Shown: piece after piece, positions 26,913-35,068 of the stretch
How the letters are laid out: the number at the start of each line of letters is the position of its first letter
How positions within the stretch are numbered: position 1 is the first letter of the stretch
Assembly (NCBI RefSeq): GCF_021028995.1
Contig: NZ_JAJJZG010000001.1
Span: forward strand, 186,001-250,000
DNA length: 64,000 nucleotides
Direction of reading: 5' to 3'
Source of the DNA: Halobacterium sp. KA-4
Lineage (GTDB): Archaea; Halobacteriota; Halobacteria; Halobacteriales; Halobacteriaceae
Notes under the pieces: generated by a model
Databases searched by the model: none
What the model was told of the DNA's origin: nothing
The model's input: only the letters and a program-made list of their open reading frames with translations
Translations under genes and position numbers: made by a program

Positions 26913-27022
26913 CCGAAAGCCCCGGCGGGCTCGCGTTTACGTGGTCGTCTCGCTGGCCGCTATCCCGAGCGAAGCGAGGGATATGCCAGCGAGCGACCGC
27001 GAGCCCGCCGGGGCTTTCGAGG
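26913..27022. repeat. Long palindromic intergenic element, copy 1
   Basis: The element is bracketed by CCGAAAG (26913-26919) and CTTTCGAGG (27014-27022). The outer arms 26915-26935 and 26998-27018 are perfect 21-bp inverted repeats, and the inside continues as an imperfect stem (ctcgctggc / gccagcgag) around a gagcgaagcgag apex. A second element with the same brackets is at 42995-43100. No ORF is present in 26827-27115; the aroD TATA box is at its right end. Confidence 0.7.
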
Positions 27023-27115
27023 AGGTAGAGGCGTGAAGGAGTTCGTCGAAGAAAGACGGCGAATCTCGCCCAGGACTCCGAAACCGTATTGCGGGCGGCC
27101 CGCACAGGACACCCC

Positions 27116-27790
27116 ATGGACTTCGAGGAGTTCGTGTTGGCGGCACCCGTCTCCGACCTCGGGGACGAGCCGGCCGCCCGCGAGCACGCCGACGCCGTCG
27201 AGTTCCGGATGGACCTCGCCGACGACCCGTTGCCGGGGCTCGACGACTACGACGGCGAGCTCCCGATTATCGCGACGAATCGCGCCGAGTGGGAGGGCGG
27301 CGAGGCGGGCGAGGACGGCCGCATCGACGCGCTCGCGGAGGCCGCGCGCACCGACTGCGTGGACGCCATCGACGTCGAACTCGCGGCGCTCACGGAGGAG
27401 GACGGCGACGGCGTCGAGGCGCTGGCGGCCGCGCGCGCCGAGGACACCGCGGCCATCGTTTCCGTGCACGACTTCGAGGAGACGCCCGAGATGGGCGTGC
27501 TCGCAGAGTTGCTGGGCGAAGCGTGCTCGCTGGGGGACGTCGGGAAGCTCGCAGTCACCGCCGAGGACAACGGGGACGCGCTGGACCTGCTGCGCGTCAC
27601 CCACGAGTTCAGCGCGGTGGACGCGCCCGTCGCCACGATGGCGATGGGGGAGGCAGGCCGGCACACGCGTGCGGTCGCGCCGCTGTACGGCTCCCGCATC
27701 GGGTACGCGCCCGCCGACCCCGAGAACGCGACCGCACCCGGCCAGTACGACGCCGCGACGCTGCGCACGCTCGTGGACAACCTCCAGTAG
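27116..27790 (+). CDS. aroD: 3-dehydroquinate dehydratase, type I
   Basis: The enzyme dehydrates 3-dehydroquinate to 3-dehydroshikimate through a Lys Schiff base. The protein is 224 aa, slightly short for type I. Motifs: [11 protein letters not shown] (substrate Glu/Arg), SVHDFEETP (catalytic His) and [14 protein letters not shown] (Schiff-base Lys). [11 protein letters not shown] is the C-terminal Arg loop. The aroB' and aroA' genes that supply its substrate are 0.5 and 2.1 kb away on the other strand. A TATA-like accgtattg lies about 28 nt before the ATG. Confidence 0.93.
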   Translation: MDFEEFVLAAPVSDLGDEPAAREHADAVEFRMDLADDPLPGLDDYDGELPIIATNRAEWEGGEAGEDGRIDALAEAARTDCVDAIDVELAALTEEDGDGVEALAAARAEDTAAIVSVHDFEETPEMGVLAELLGEACSLGDVGKLAVTAEDNGDALDLLRVTHEFSAVDAPVATMAMGEAGRHTRAVAPLYGSRIGYAPADPENATAPGQYDAATLRTLVDNLQ

Positions 27791-27838
27791 TCGCCGTTCG
27801 GTGGCTTTAGGAGCGCGCGGCCCCGAGTCCCGGTAACT

Positions 27839-28294
27839 GTGGTCAATCGACGCGGCGTCATCGCGGCGGTACTCGGTTTCGTCTACCCCGGCCTCGGACA
27901 CGTCTACCTGCGGCGCTGGGTGCGCGCCGTCTCGTGGTTCGTGCTCGCGCTCGTGACGGCCGCGCTGGTCGTCCCCGAGTCGGCGTACCAGGCGTTCCAG
28001 ACCGACGGCTTCGCGGGCCTCGTGGAGGCCAGCGAGAGCTTCGGGCTGGAAGTGACGCTCAGTCTGCTGGTGATTCGCGTGTTGAACGTCGTCGACGCGT
28101 ACCTCGTCGCGGTGCGGGACACGGCGAACGAGGTCGCCGAGCGCGTGCCGACGCCCGGCGGGGCCGACGCGGACGCCGCTGGCGAACCGGCCGAATGTCC
28201 GGAGTGCGGCAAAGAACTCGACAGCGACCTCGACTTCTGTCCGTGGTGTACGACGCGCTTCGACACCGCGACCGACGACGCCGAATCCGCGTAG
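27839..28294 (+). CDS. Membrane protein with C-terminal zinc ribbon (DUF7575-like)
   Basis: The protein is 151 aa from a GTG; a TATA-like gctttagg (27803-27810) is about 30 nt upstream. Hydrophobic segments cover residues 7-20, 28-45 and 70-86. The C-terminal zinc ribbon is CPECGKELDSDLDFCPWC (residues about 120-137). The N-terminal part, with GFVYPGLGHVYLRRW, resembles small TM2/DUF5683-like domains. The function is unknown. Confidence 0.75.
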   Translation: MVNRRGVIAAVLGFVYPGLGHVYLRRWVRAVSWFVLALVTAALVVPESAYQAFQTDGFAGLVEASESFGLEVTLSLLVIRVLNVVDAYLVAVRDTANEVAERVPTPGGADADAAGEPAECPECGKELDSDLDFCPWCTTRFDTATDDAESA

Positions 28295-28308
28295 CGGCCG
28301 ACGGCTCC

Positions 28309-29475
28309 TTACTGTTCGATGATGCGCTCGTCGATGGCTTCGCCGAAGTGGCGACCGCCCTCTTCGAGGTAGGCCAGAATCTCGTCGTCCTCGTCGAGGT
28401 CCGTGACGGCGGTTCGGCCCTCGCGCGTGGAGACTTTGATGGTCTCGGCGTTCTGGAGCAGCGTCTCGATGCGGTCGCCGGACTCCGTCTCGGCTTCGAC
28501 GCGGAACATCGGGCGCTTCTCGATTTTCGCGCGGCCGACCACCGCGGTCCGCGTGTGGCCCTCGCGGTCGACGACCTGCACTTCGTCGCCACTGGAGAGT
28601 TCCGCGAGGTACTTCGTGCCGCCATCCGGCGTCCGGACGTAGGCGTGGACGGCCCCCGCGTTCACACGGAACGGGCGGGACGCGACGTACGGCGACTCGG
28701 CGGTCTCGGCGTGCACGAAGAACAGCCCGCGGGACATCGACCCGACGAGCATCCCCTCGTCGTCCTCCATGAGGGTGCCCGTGTCGACGCAGACGCGGTC
28801 CGCGCTCCCGGCTTCCTCGATTTCCGTGACGGTGACCCACGCGAGGTCGAGGCGCTCGCGCTCGGCGGCGTCCCGTGCCTGCACGGTGCGGCGAATCTCG
28901 TCCGGGTCGTCGCTGTCCAGTAGCACGGCGTCGGCGCCGATGTCCAGCGTCTCGAAGGCGGTTTCGGCTTCTGCCGCGGACTCGACGCCCGCGACGAGCG
29001 TGGTCTCGTCACCGATGCGCGCGATGAGGTTCTCCAGCGGGATGATGGTCCAGTCCTCGCCGACGACGATGGTGTGTTCGGCGTCCTGAGCGGCTTCCTC
29101 GGCGAACGCCTCGTAGCGCTCGTCGAGGATGCGGACGTAGGCGGCGTCGGCGTTGCCGCGGCGAATCGTGGAGAGGTCCGCGCTCCCCGAGAAGTCCTCC
29201 GGCAGGTCGACGGTACCGTCGCCCTCGCCGTCCTTCCCGACGACGTACGCGTCGGGCTCGGCGGGCTCCTCGCTGTCGGCCTCCTCGATGACGTCGCCGT
29301 CGTCCGTGCGGAACGCCGCGACGTTCACCGAGCCGAGTTCGCGGACGCGCTCGACGTCCTCGTCGTCGACGAGCACCCAGTCGACGCCGGCCTCCAAGCC
29401 GGTCGTGATGCGTCGCTTGCGCGTCTCCCAGTCACCGACAGTGTCGTCGGCCTTCAGCCAGACGGACCGTGTCAT
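28309..29475 (-). CDS. aroB': 3-dehydroquinate synthase II (archaeal AroB')
   Basis: The enzyme converts 2-amino-3,7-dideoxy-D-threo-hept-6-ulosonate (ADH) to 3-dehydroquinate with NAD, replacing bacterial AroB in most euryarchaea. The protein is 388 aa from the ATG at 29475 (MTRSVWLKADDTVGDWETRK). Conserved regions are the N-terminal GLEAGVDWVLVDDEDVERV, VGEDWTIIPLENLIA, and the C-terminal SRGLFFVHAETAESPYVASR and FRVNAGAVHAYV. An acidic insert (about 60-95) is halophile-typical. It works with AroA' (29913-30707) and AroD (27116-27790). Confidence 0.95.
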   Translation of the reverse strand: MTRSVWLKADDTVGDWETRKRRITTGLEAGVDWVLVDDEDVERVRELGSVNVAAFRTDDGDVIEEADSEEPAEPDAYVVGKDGEGDGTVDLPEDFSGSADLSTIRRGNADAAYVRILDERYEAFAEEAAQDAEHTIVVGEDWTIIPLENLIARIGDETTLVAGVESAAEAETAFETLDIGADAVLLDSDDPDEIRRTVQARDAAERERLDLAWVTVTEIEEAGSADRVCVDTGTLMEDDEGMLVGSMSRGLFFVHAETAESPYVASRPFRVNAGAVHAYVRTPDGGTKYLAELSSGDEVQVVDREGHTRTAVVGRAKIEKRPMFRVEAETESGDRIETLLQNAETIKVSTREGRTAVTDLDEDDEILAYLEEGGRHFGEAIDERIIEQ

Positions 29476-29558
29476 TAGGCAGATGGAGACGTGGTGCGGC
29501 CTTGAACGTACCGGAGCAACGCGTACTTGCTGGCGGCGCGTGTGCCGGGATGACACGA

Positions 29559-29564
29559 TTTATA
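29559..29564 (+). promoter_or_regulatory. TATA box
   Basis: The element tttata is 25 nt before the ATG at 29589. It is one of the clearest haloarchaeal TATA boxes in the window, implies a leaderless transcript, and supports the ATG choice for the small gene. Confidence 0.6.
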
Positions 29565-29588
29565 CTGCTGAACTACCGAGGGCGTGGT

Positions 29589-29888
29589 ATGGCAACGAGT
29601 GGACAGGGCCGCATCATGGGCGAGCGTGTGCCGTTCGCGCTCGACGCCGCCGAGTCCCTCAGTTGGGACCTCGGCTCCGAGCTCGTCGACCGGAAACCCG
29701 AGTGCGCGCACCTCGAACGCGCGGGCGGCGGCTCGCTGACCGCGTTCGAGGCGACCGACCACACGGTCGTCGTGCGGGTGCGGACGGCCGTCGGCCGCGA
29801 GAAGTTCTACGGGCTGGCCGCCACGGAGTTCCGGAGCGCGCTCGACACGCTCCCGGGCGCGTGGGAACTCGCGTACGCCGACGTCTGA
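29589..29888 (+). CDS. Small haloarchaeal hypothetical protein
   Basis: The protein is 99 aa. It has no Cys, no TM segment and no signal, and is predicted alpha/beta (FALDAAESLSWDLGSELVDR, then TVVVRVRTAVGREKFYGLAA). I do not recognise the family. The promoter is strong-looking. It lies divergent to aroB' and convergent with aroA', so it sits within the aromatic cluster without being part of an operon. Codon use (GC at third positions) matches its neighbours. Confidence 0.75.
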   Translation: MATSGQGRIMGERVPFALDAAESLSWDLGSELVDRKPECAHLERAGGGSLTAFEATDHTVVVRVRTAVGREKFYGLAATEFRSALDTLPGAWELAYADV

Positions 29889-29912
29889 GAAGAGAAAACG
29901 ACGGCCGACCGG

Positions 29913-30707
29913 TCAGGCTTCGATGGGGAGGCCGGCCTCGCGGAGCGCTTCGTCGGGCGTGGCGTCCTCGTGGACCACGGCGGCGATGGCGGCCGTCATC
30001 GCGCCGGGGTCGTCGTGCTGGAAGACAGTGCGACCAGTCGAGACGCCCGCAGCGCCGGCGTCGATCGCGTCGCGGATGTCCTGGAGGGTCTCGCGGTCGC
30101 CGTCGGGGCTGCCGCCGGCGATGATGACCGGTTTGCTCGTGGACTCGACGACGCGCTCGAAGCTCTCGCGGCTCCCGGAGTAGGCGGTCTTCACGACGTC
30201 CGCGCCGAGTTCCTCGGCGAGTCGGACGGCGTGGCCGAGGCTCTCGGCGTCGTGTTCGTCGACGCCCGGGCCGCGGGCGTACGCCATCGCGAGCACGGGC
30301 ATCCCGAGGTCCTGGGCGTCGTCGACGACTTCCGCGAGCTGCGTAATCTGGTCGGGTTCGTGGTCACTGCCGACGTTGATGTGGAAGGAGACGGCGTCGG
30401 CGCCCGCGCGGACGGCTTCCTCGACGGTGCCGGTGAAGCGCTTGTCGTTGGAGTCCGGCCCGATAGACGTAGAGGCGTTGAGGTGGACGATGTAGCCGGC
30501 GTCGTTCTTGTTCCCGTGGACGCGGGGGGCGATGCCTTTCTGCGTGAGCACGGCGTCAGCGCCGTTGCTCGTGACGGCGTCGATGGTGGATTCGATGTCG
30601 ACGAGGCCGTCTACCGCGCCGAGTGTGATTCCGTGGTCCATCGGGATGGTGACGAATCGGCCATCCCGGCCGATGCGGTCGAGTCGCGCTGTCTTCCCTG
30701 GTGTCAT
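29913..30707 (-). CDS. aroA': 2-amino-3,7-dideoxy-D-threo-hept-6-ulosonate synthase (AroA')
   Basis: This class I aldolase-like enzyme condenses 6-deoxy-5-ketofructose-1-phosphate with aspartate semialdehyde to ADH, the first step of the archaeal route to dehydroquinate. The protein is 264 aa. Motifs are TIPMDHGITLGAVDGL, AVLTQKGIAPRV, the Schiff-base Lys in VVKTAYSGSRESF and the phosphate loop IIAGGSPDGDRE. It lies 24 nt downstream of trpA on the same strand, so it may be the fourth gene of a trpCBA-aroA' transcript. This would link supply of the shikimate pathway to tryptophan synthesis. Confidence 0.95.
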   Translation of the reverse strand: MTPGKTARLDRIGRDGRFVTIPMDHGITLGAVDGLVDIESTIDAVTSNGADAVLTQKGIAPRVHGNKNDAGYIVHLNASTSIGPDSNDKRFTGTVEEAVRAGADAVSFHINVGSDHEPDQITQLAEVVDDAQDLGMPVLAMAYARGPGVDEHDAESLGHAVRLAEELGADVVKTAYSGSRESFERVVESTSKPVIIAGGSPDGDRETLQDIRDAIDAGAAGVSTGRTVFQHDDPGAMTAAIAAVVHEDATPDEALREAGLPIEA

Positions 30708-30731
30708 TGGTAGTGAGTAGCAAACGGTCGG

Positions 30732-31562
30732 CTATTTGCGTTCCGGTTCGGGCAGACCCTTCCGCGCCCCCGCCTTCAATTCCGCGGCGAGCGCTTCGAG
30801 GCGGTCGGCGACCTCCTCGGTCGGCAGGTCGTTCTCCACGCCGTCGGCGATGATGTCGACGTACGCGCTCCCGACGATGACGCCGTCGGCACCGCTCGCG
30901 ACGACCTCGCGGGCCTGCTCGCCCGACGAGATGCCGAACCCGACGGCCTTCGGGACGTTGGCGTCCTGCAGGCGTTCGAGCGCCTCGGGCGTGTTCTCGC
31001 TGACCTCGTCGCGTGCGCCGGTCGTGCCGAGTCGCCCCTGCACGTAGACGAACCCGGTGGTGCGGTCGAGCATGGACTCGAGGCGCTCGGGCGTCGTCGT
31101 GGGCGCGACGATGAATATCAGGTCGAGGCCGTGCTCGCGGCACGCTTCGTACATCGGTTCGGACTCGTTCACCGGGAGGTCCGGCACGACGAACCCGGAG
31201 ATTCCCGCGTCCGCCGCTGCCGCCACGAACTCCTCGGGACCTGCCTCGTCACCATACTGGTAAATCAGATTGTAGTACGTCATGCAGACGATGGGCACGT
31301 CAACGTCGAGGTCGCGCACGAGGTCGAGGTAGGCCTCCGGGGTCATCCCGGCCTCTAGCGCGCGCTTGATGGCGTTCTGAATCGTGGTGCCTTCAGCGAC
31401 CGGTTCGGAGAACGGGAGGCCGAGTTCGACGACGTCGGTGCCGCCGTCGACGAGTGCTTCGACGTACTCCTTCGTGGCGTCCGCGCTCGGGTCGCCCGCG
31501 GCGACGTAGGAGACGAGCGCGGGGCCGTCGTCGAACGCGGCGCGAATCTCGCTGCGGGTCAC
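30732..31562 (-). CDS. trpA: Tryptophan synthase alpha chain
   Basis: TrpA cleaves indole-3-glycerol phosphate to indole and glyceraldehyde-3-phosphate. The protein is 276 aa. Motifs are [18 protein letters not shown] (catalytic Glu/Asp loop), [29 protein letters not shown] (a Q-G-R variant of the usual VS...GVTG loop) and [13 protein letters not shown]. The GTG start overlaps the trpB stop as GTGA, showing translational coupling in trpCBA. Confidence 0.96.
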   Translation of the reverse strand: MTRSEIRAAFDDGPALVSYVAAGDPSADATKEYVEALVDGGTDVVELGLPFSEPVAEGTTIQNAIKRALEAGMTPEAYLDLVRDLDVDVPIVCMTYYNLIYQYGDEAGPEEFVAAAADAGISGFVVPDLPVNESEPMYEACREHGLDLIFIVAPTTTPERLESMLDRTTGFVYVQGRLGTTGARDEVSENTPEALERLQDANVPKAVGFGISSGEQAREVVASGADGVIVGSAYVDIIADGVENDLPTEEVADRLEALAAELKAGARKGLPEPERK

Positions 31563-32866
31563 TCCTCGAACACCTCCATCGTGGGCGCGCCGGCGATGTC
31601 GCGCGCGGCGGACTCCTCGATGACCGTGTCGAGGTCCTTGTCGCCCCGACCAGAGACGTTCACGACGACCGGGCCGTCACCCTCGTACTCCTCGAGGTAG
31701 GCGACGGCGTGACTCGATTCGAGCGCCGGGATGATGCCCTCCTCGCGGGAGAGGCGATGGAACGCTTCGAGTGCGGCGTCGTCGTCGACGTTCACGGGCT
31801 CGACGCGGCCCTCGTCCACGAGGTACGCCAGTTCCGGGCCGACGCCCGCGTAGTCGAGGCCCGCGCTCACGGAGTGGGACTCGACGATTTGGCCCTCCTC
31901 CGTCTGGAGGAGTTTCGTGCGCGCGCCGTGGAGCACGCCCTCAGTCCCCGTCGAGAGGCTCGCGGAGTTCGGCGCGTACCCTTCCGCTTTGTCCACGCCG
32001 AGGCTGGAGCCGCCCGCTTCGACGGCGAGCAGGTCCACGTCCGGCGCGGGCTCCTGGGACCCCTCCGGTGCCCCGGCCAGCCGGGCGCTGCCGACAAACG
32101 AGGCGAACGCGCCCATCGTGTTCGACCCGCCGCCCGCGCACGCGACGACGGCTTCAGGGAGTTGGCCGAGCTGGTCCCGAGACTGCTCGCGCATCTCCTC
32201 GCTGATGACCGACTGGAAGTCCCGGACCATCGCCGGGAACGGGTGCGGTCCCACCACGGAACCGATGACGTAGTGGGTGTCCTCGACGTTCGTCGCCCAG
32301 TCGCGCATCGTCTCGTTGATGGCTTCTTTGAGGGTTCCGGAGCCGACGTCGACGGGGTTGACCTCGGCGTCGTGGATGCGCATCCGGAAGACGTTCGGGC
32401 GCTGGCGGTTGACGTCCGTGCGGCCCATGTAAATCTCGCAGGGCATGTCGAGGTACGCACACGCCATCGCGGTCGCGGTGCCGTGCTGGCCCGCGCCGGT
32501 CTCGGCGACGATGCGCTCTTTGCCCATGTACTTCGCGAGCAACACCTGCCCGAGTGCGTTGTTGAGTTTGTGCGCGCCGCCGTGCAGGAGGTCCTCGCGC
32601 TTGAGGTAGACGTCGAAGCCGTAGCGCTCCGAGAGGTTCTCGGCGTGCGAGAGGGGCGTCGGCCGCCCGCCGAACTCACGGATGCGCTGGCGGAAGTCGT
32701 CCACGAAGCCGTCCTCGTTGTCGAGGACGTAGCGCTCGTAGGCGTCCGCGAGTTCCTCGACCGCCGGCATCAGGACCTCGGGGACGTACTGGCCGCCGTA
32801 CTCCCCGAACTTCCCGGCCCGCGTCTCCGACTGTGCGCCCGTCGTTCGCTTGGATTCCTCGCTCAT
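31559..32866 (-). CDS. trpB: Tryptophan synthase beta chain
   Basis: TrpB joins indole and serine to tryptophan using PLP. The protein is 435 aa, TrpB1 type. PLP Lys100 is in [28 protein letters not shown] is the catalytic Glu region, and [11 protein letters not shown] is the phosphate loop. A short insert after this loop ([13 protein letters not shown]) lengthens the surface. The overlaps with trpC (ATGA) and trpA (GTGA) show a tight operon. TrpA and TrpB should form the usual alpha-beta complex with an indole tunnel. Confidence 0.97.
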   Translation of the reverse strand: MSEESKRTTGAQSETRAGKFGEYGGQYVPEVLMPAVEELADAYERYVLDNEDGFVDDFRQRIREFGGRPTPLSHAENLSERYGFDVYLKREDLLHGGAHKLNNALGQVLLAKYMGKERIVAETGAGQHGTATAMACAYLDMPCEIYMGRTDVNRQRPNVFRMRIHDAEVNPVDVGSGTLKEAINETMRDWATNVEDTHYVIGSVVGPHPFPAMVRDFQSVISEEMREQSRDQLGQLPEAVVACAGGGSNTMGAFASFVGSARLAGAPEGSQEPAPDVDLLAVEAGGSSLGVDKAEGYAPNSASLSTGTEGVLHGARTKLLQTEEGQIVESHSVSAGLDYAGVGPELAYLVDEGRVEPVNVDDDAALEAFHRLSREEGIIPALESSHAVAYLEEYEGDGPVVVNVSGRGDKDLDTVIEESAARDIAGAPTMEVFEE

Positions 32867-33618
32867 GCGTTCACTAGCGTCTCTGTGTTCTCGGTTACGT
32901 CGCCGTCCATGATGGCGCTTCCGACGAGCAGGCCGTCGGCGCCCGCCTCGCGCATCCGCCGGACGTCCGCGGGCGAACTCACGCCGCTCTCCGCAATCAG
33001 CGTCACGTCCTCGGGGGCGTGGGGCGCGACCGTCTCGAACGTCGAGAGGTCGACCTCTAGTTTCGCGAGGTCGCGGTTGTTCACGCCGATAATGTCCGCG
33101 CCCGCTGCGACTGCGCGGTCGAGTTCGTCGCGGTCGTGGACCTCCACGAGCACCTGGAAGCCGCGCTCGCGGGCCGCCGCCAGCATCGGTTCGAGGTCGT
33201 CGCCGAGGAAGCGCGCGATGAGCAGGACGACGTCGGCTTCGACGGCGTCCAGTTGCGCCTCCCGCAGCAGGAAGTCCTTCCGGAGCACGGGCACGTCGAC
33301 GGCGTCCCGAATCGCGCGCAGGTTCTCGGGGCTGCCGCCGAAGTGCTCGGGTTCGGTGAGCACGGAGAGGGCGGCCGCGCCGCCGGCGACCATCTGCTCG
33401 GCGAGGTCGACGGGGTCGTCGTGGCGCTCGCCCTCCGTGGTGGGGCTGGTCGGTTTCACTTCCGCAATCGTGGGCACGCGCCCGTCCGCCTCGGCGGCCG
33501 CGAACGCGTCCGGGAGCGACCGCGGGGACACCGACACCCGCCCGCCGTCCGGTTCGCGCTCGCGGGCCGCGTCCAGGATGGACTGCACCGCCGGCGCGAG
33601 CCCGTCACTCTCGTCCAT
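32863..33618 (-). CDS. trpC: Indole-3-glycerol phosphate synthase
   Basis: TrpC closes the indole ring from carboxyphenylaminodeoxyribulose phosphate. The protein is 251 aa, a TIM barrel. Motifs: [13 protein letters not shown] (catalytic Lys and the KxxSP loop), [22 protein letters not shown] (Lys), [13 protein letters not shown] and [11 protein letters not shown] (phosphate site). It is the first gene of trpCBA. The ATG at 33618 is preceded by a palindromic operator candidate and a TATA box. The rest of the tryptophan pathway (trpDEFG) is not in the window. Confidence 0.95.
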   Translation of the reverse strand: MDESDGLAPAVQSILDAAREREPDGGRVSVSPRSLPDAFAAAEADGRVPTIAEVKPTSPTTEGERHDDPVDLAEQMVAGGAAALSVLTEPEHFGGSPENLRAIRDAVDVPVLRKDFLLREAQLDAVEADVVLLIARFLGDDLEPMLAAARERGFQVLVEVHDRDELDRAVAAGADIIGVNNRDLAKLEVDLSTFETVAPHAPEDVTLIAESGVSSPADVRRMREAGADGLLVGSAIMDGDVTENTETLVNA

Positions 33619-33622
33619 TATT

Positions 33623-33636
33623 GTGCATTAATGCAC
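33623..33636 (-). promoter_or_regulatory. Perfect 14-bp palindrome at the trpCBA start: candidate operator
   Basis: GTGCATTAATGCAC is a perfect palindrome ending 4 nt before the trpC ATG. It is downstream of the TATA-like element at 33641-33650, so it would cover the transcription start. This position favours repression by a dimeric regulator. I know of no named regulator for this exact site. Confidence 0.6.
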
Positions 33637-33640
33637 TAGT

Positions 33641-33650
33641 TTGTACATAA
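33641..33650 (-). promoter_or_regulatory. TATA box of trpCBA, overlapping TGTACA
   Basis: On the minus strand this reads TTATGTACAA, 23-32 nt before the trpC ATG, predicting a leaderless or nearly leaderless mRNA. It includes the palindrome TGTACA (33642-33647). The methanogen regulator TrpY binds TGTACA-type boxes; whether a homologue acts here is unknown. Confidence 0.5.
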
Positions 33651-33732
33651 GTCTTGCGTCAGTGCGCACGTCGAATCTGCCCGACTCACCGGTGGGCGAA
33701 CGTACAAGGCCGTGTCGCCCGTGGACGCACAC

Positions 33733-34188
33733 ATGGCTGCGGCCGGTATCTACGCACGCGAGTCGTCGTATCTCGACAAAGCCGTCCAACTCGGCGTCGC
33801 GGGCGACTGCGTCATCAGCGTCTCCTTCCCCGAGAGCGCGCCCGCGGACGCCGACCCCGAGCACCCGCTGCTCGACCGCGTCGAGGCGTACTTCGAGGGG
33901 AGCGAGGACGACTTCGACGACGTCGAGGTCGGCCTGACCGTCCCGACGAAACACCGCGAAGTCCTCGAAGCCGTCCGGAACATCCCGTACGGCGAGCGCG
34001 TCACAGTCAAGCGCGTGCTCTCGATGGTTCCCGACACGGACCACGAGGACAACGACGCCCGCGAGACCGCGCGCGCCGCGCTCGCGAGCAATCCCGTCCC
34101 GCTGTTCGTCCCCGACCACCGCGTCCGCGACGGCCCGAGCGGCGCGCCGCCCGAGGTCGCGGACCGGCTCCGCGCGCTCGAATCCTGA
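33733..34188 (+). CDS. MGMT-family alkyltransferase-like protein lacking the catalytic Cys
   Basis: The protein is 151 aa. The C-terminal half has the MGMT DNA-binding and active-site pattern: VRNIPYGERVT, a helix, ASNPVPLFVPDHRV. The PCHR active-site Cys is Asp128 here (PDHR), so alkyl transfer is not possible. This places it with alkyltransferase-like proteins, which bind O6-alkylguanine and hand it to excision repair; those usually carry Trp or Ala at this position. The N-terminal half (1-70) is acidic and less conserved. The ATG is preferred to a GTG seven codons upstream. It abuts the stop of the convergent CPBP gene. Confidence 0.8.
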   Translation: MAAAGIYARESSYLDKAVQLGVAGDCVISVSFPESAPADADPEHPLLDRVEAYFEGSEDDFDDVEVGLTVPTKHREVLEAVRNIPYGERVTVKRVLSMVPDTDHEDNDARETARAALASNPVPLFVPDHRVRDGPSGAPPEVADRLRALES

Positions 34189-34854
34189 CTACCGCGCGTG
34201 CGCCGCGAACTCCGCGGCGTTCACGACGTAGTGCGCGACGAACACCGCGAGCAGGCTGCCGGTGAGGACGTAGGCGGCAGCGAGCGCGAACCCCAGTAGC
34301 GTCGTGACGACGACGCCAGTCGCGCCCTGCGCAGTGTGCGCCGTCCCGAACGCGACGCTGGATGCGGCCGCGAGCACCCACGGAGATACACCGAACCCCG
34401 TCGCGAACGCGCCGACGAGAATCCCGCGGAACAACAGTTCCTCGAAGCCCGCGACGACGGGCAGTGCGACGCAGAACAGAATCAGCCAGCCACCGCGCGA
34501 CTCGGGCGTCAGCGTCTCCCGGAGTTCCTCGTCGTAGCCTAGCCTGGCCGAGTCGAGCACGTGCATCGCGGCCTCGTTCCCGAGCGCGAGCACGAGCCCC
34601 GCGGCAACGCCGATTGCGACGAGGTCGGCGGAGACGGCGACGCCGAGTGCGTCGAGAGGAATCCGCGTGAGCCACACCGCGACCACGAGCAGCGCGCCGA
34701 CGACCGCCTGCGAGAGCGTCGTCTGCAGCAGCAACTCGCCGGCCGTGAAGTCCTCGGTTCCCTCGCCGACGACGCCCGCGGACGCTCGCGTGAGCGCGAC
34801 GAGTCCAGCGGTCACCAGCAGCGCGAACGCCGCGAACGCGAACCAGTACGCCAT
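34189..34854 (-). CDS. CPBP family intramembrane glutamic endopeptidase
   Basis: The protein is 221 aa with about six hydrophobic helices. The Abi/CPBP motif EELLFRG (about residue 142, in VVAGFEELLFRGILVG) supplies the catalytic Glu pair and Arg, with SVAFGTAH and FVAHYVVN giving the conserved His residues. Such proteases are related to Rce1 and to bacteriocin-immunity proteins. The substrate is unknown. The ATG is immediately preceded by an in-frame GTG; either could start. Confidence 0.87.
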   Translation of the reverse strand: MAYWFAFAAFALLVTAGLVALTRASAGVVGEGTEDFTAGELLLQTTLSQAVVGALLVVAVWLTRIPLDALGVAVSADLVAIGVAAGLVLALGNEAAMHVLDSARLGYDEELRETLTPESRGGWLILFCVALPVVAGFEELLFRGILVGAFATGFGVSPWVLAAASSVAFGTAHTAQGATGVVVTTLLGFALAAAYVLTGSLLAVFVAHYVVNAAEFAAHAR

Positions 34855-34976
34855 CACGTCGGCGCACGCGGGACGCGCGTAGAAAAGTGGCGGTCAGCAG
34901 TGGTCGCGGAGGCGGTAACGGAGAGCACCAAGAACACCCATCGCGAGCGAACGGAGTGAGCGAGCGGGCCAACGAA

Positions 34977-34990
34977 CCCCCGAAAGGGGG
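34977..34990. other. GNRA-capped hairpin
   Basis: CCCCC-GAAA-GGGGG has a perfect 5-bp G/C stem closed by a GAAA tetraloop. It lies in the lonB-CPBP gap (34855-35068), which has no ORF and also contains agcga/gtgag-rich sequence. If transcribed it would fold stably. Confidence 0.5.
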
Positions 34991-35013
34991 TGAGGCCGGC
35001 TTTTTAGCGTAGC

Positions 35014-35064
35014 TTTTTGCCAGCGAGTGGGGGCGCGTTAGCGCCCGAACGAGTGCAGCAAAAA
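35014..35064 (-). terminator. T-tract plus hairpin after lonB
   Basis: On the minus strand a T5 run starts 4 nt after the lonB stop. GGGCGC-TAAC-GCGCCC follows (35031-35036/35041-35046), then A5. It shares the order T5-GC-stem-A5 and, on the plus strand, TTTTTGC[AC]AGCGA with the element at 17038-17082. It is a probable terminator. Confidence 0.55.
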
Positions 35065-35068
35065 GGTA

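Noticed and set aside
31454-33631. A 725-codon plus-strand frame
   Set aside because: It is antisense to trpA, trpB and trpC, which are certain.
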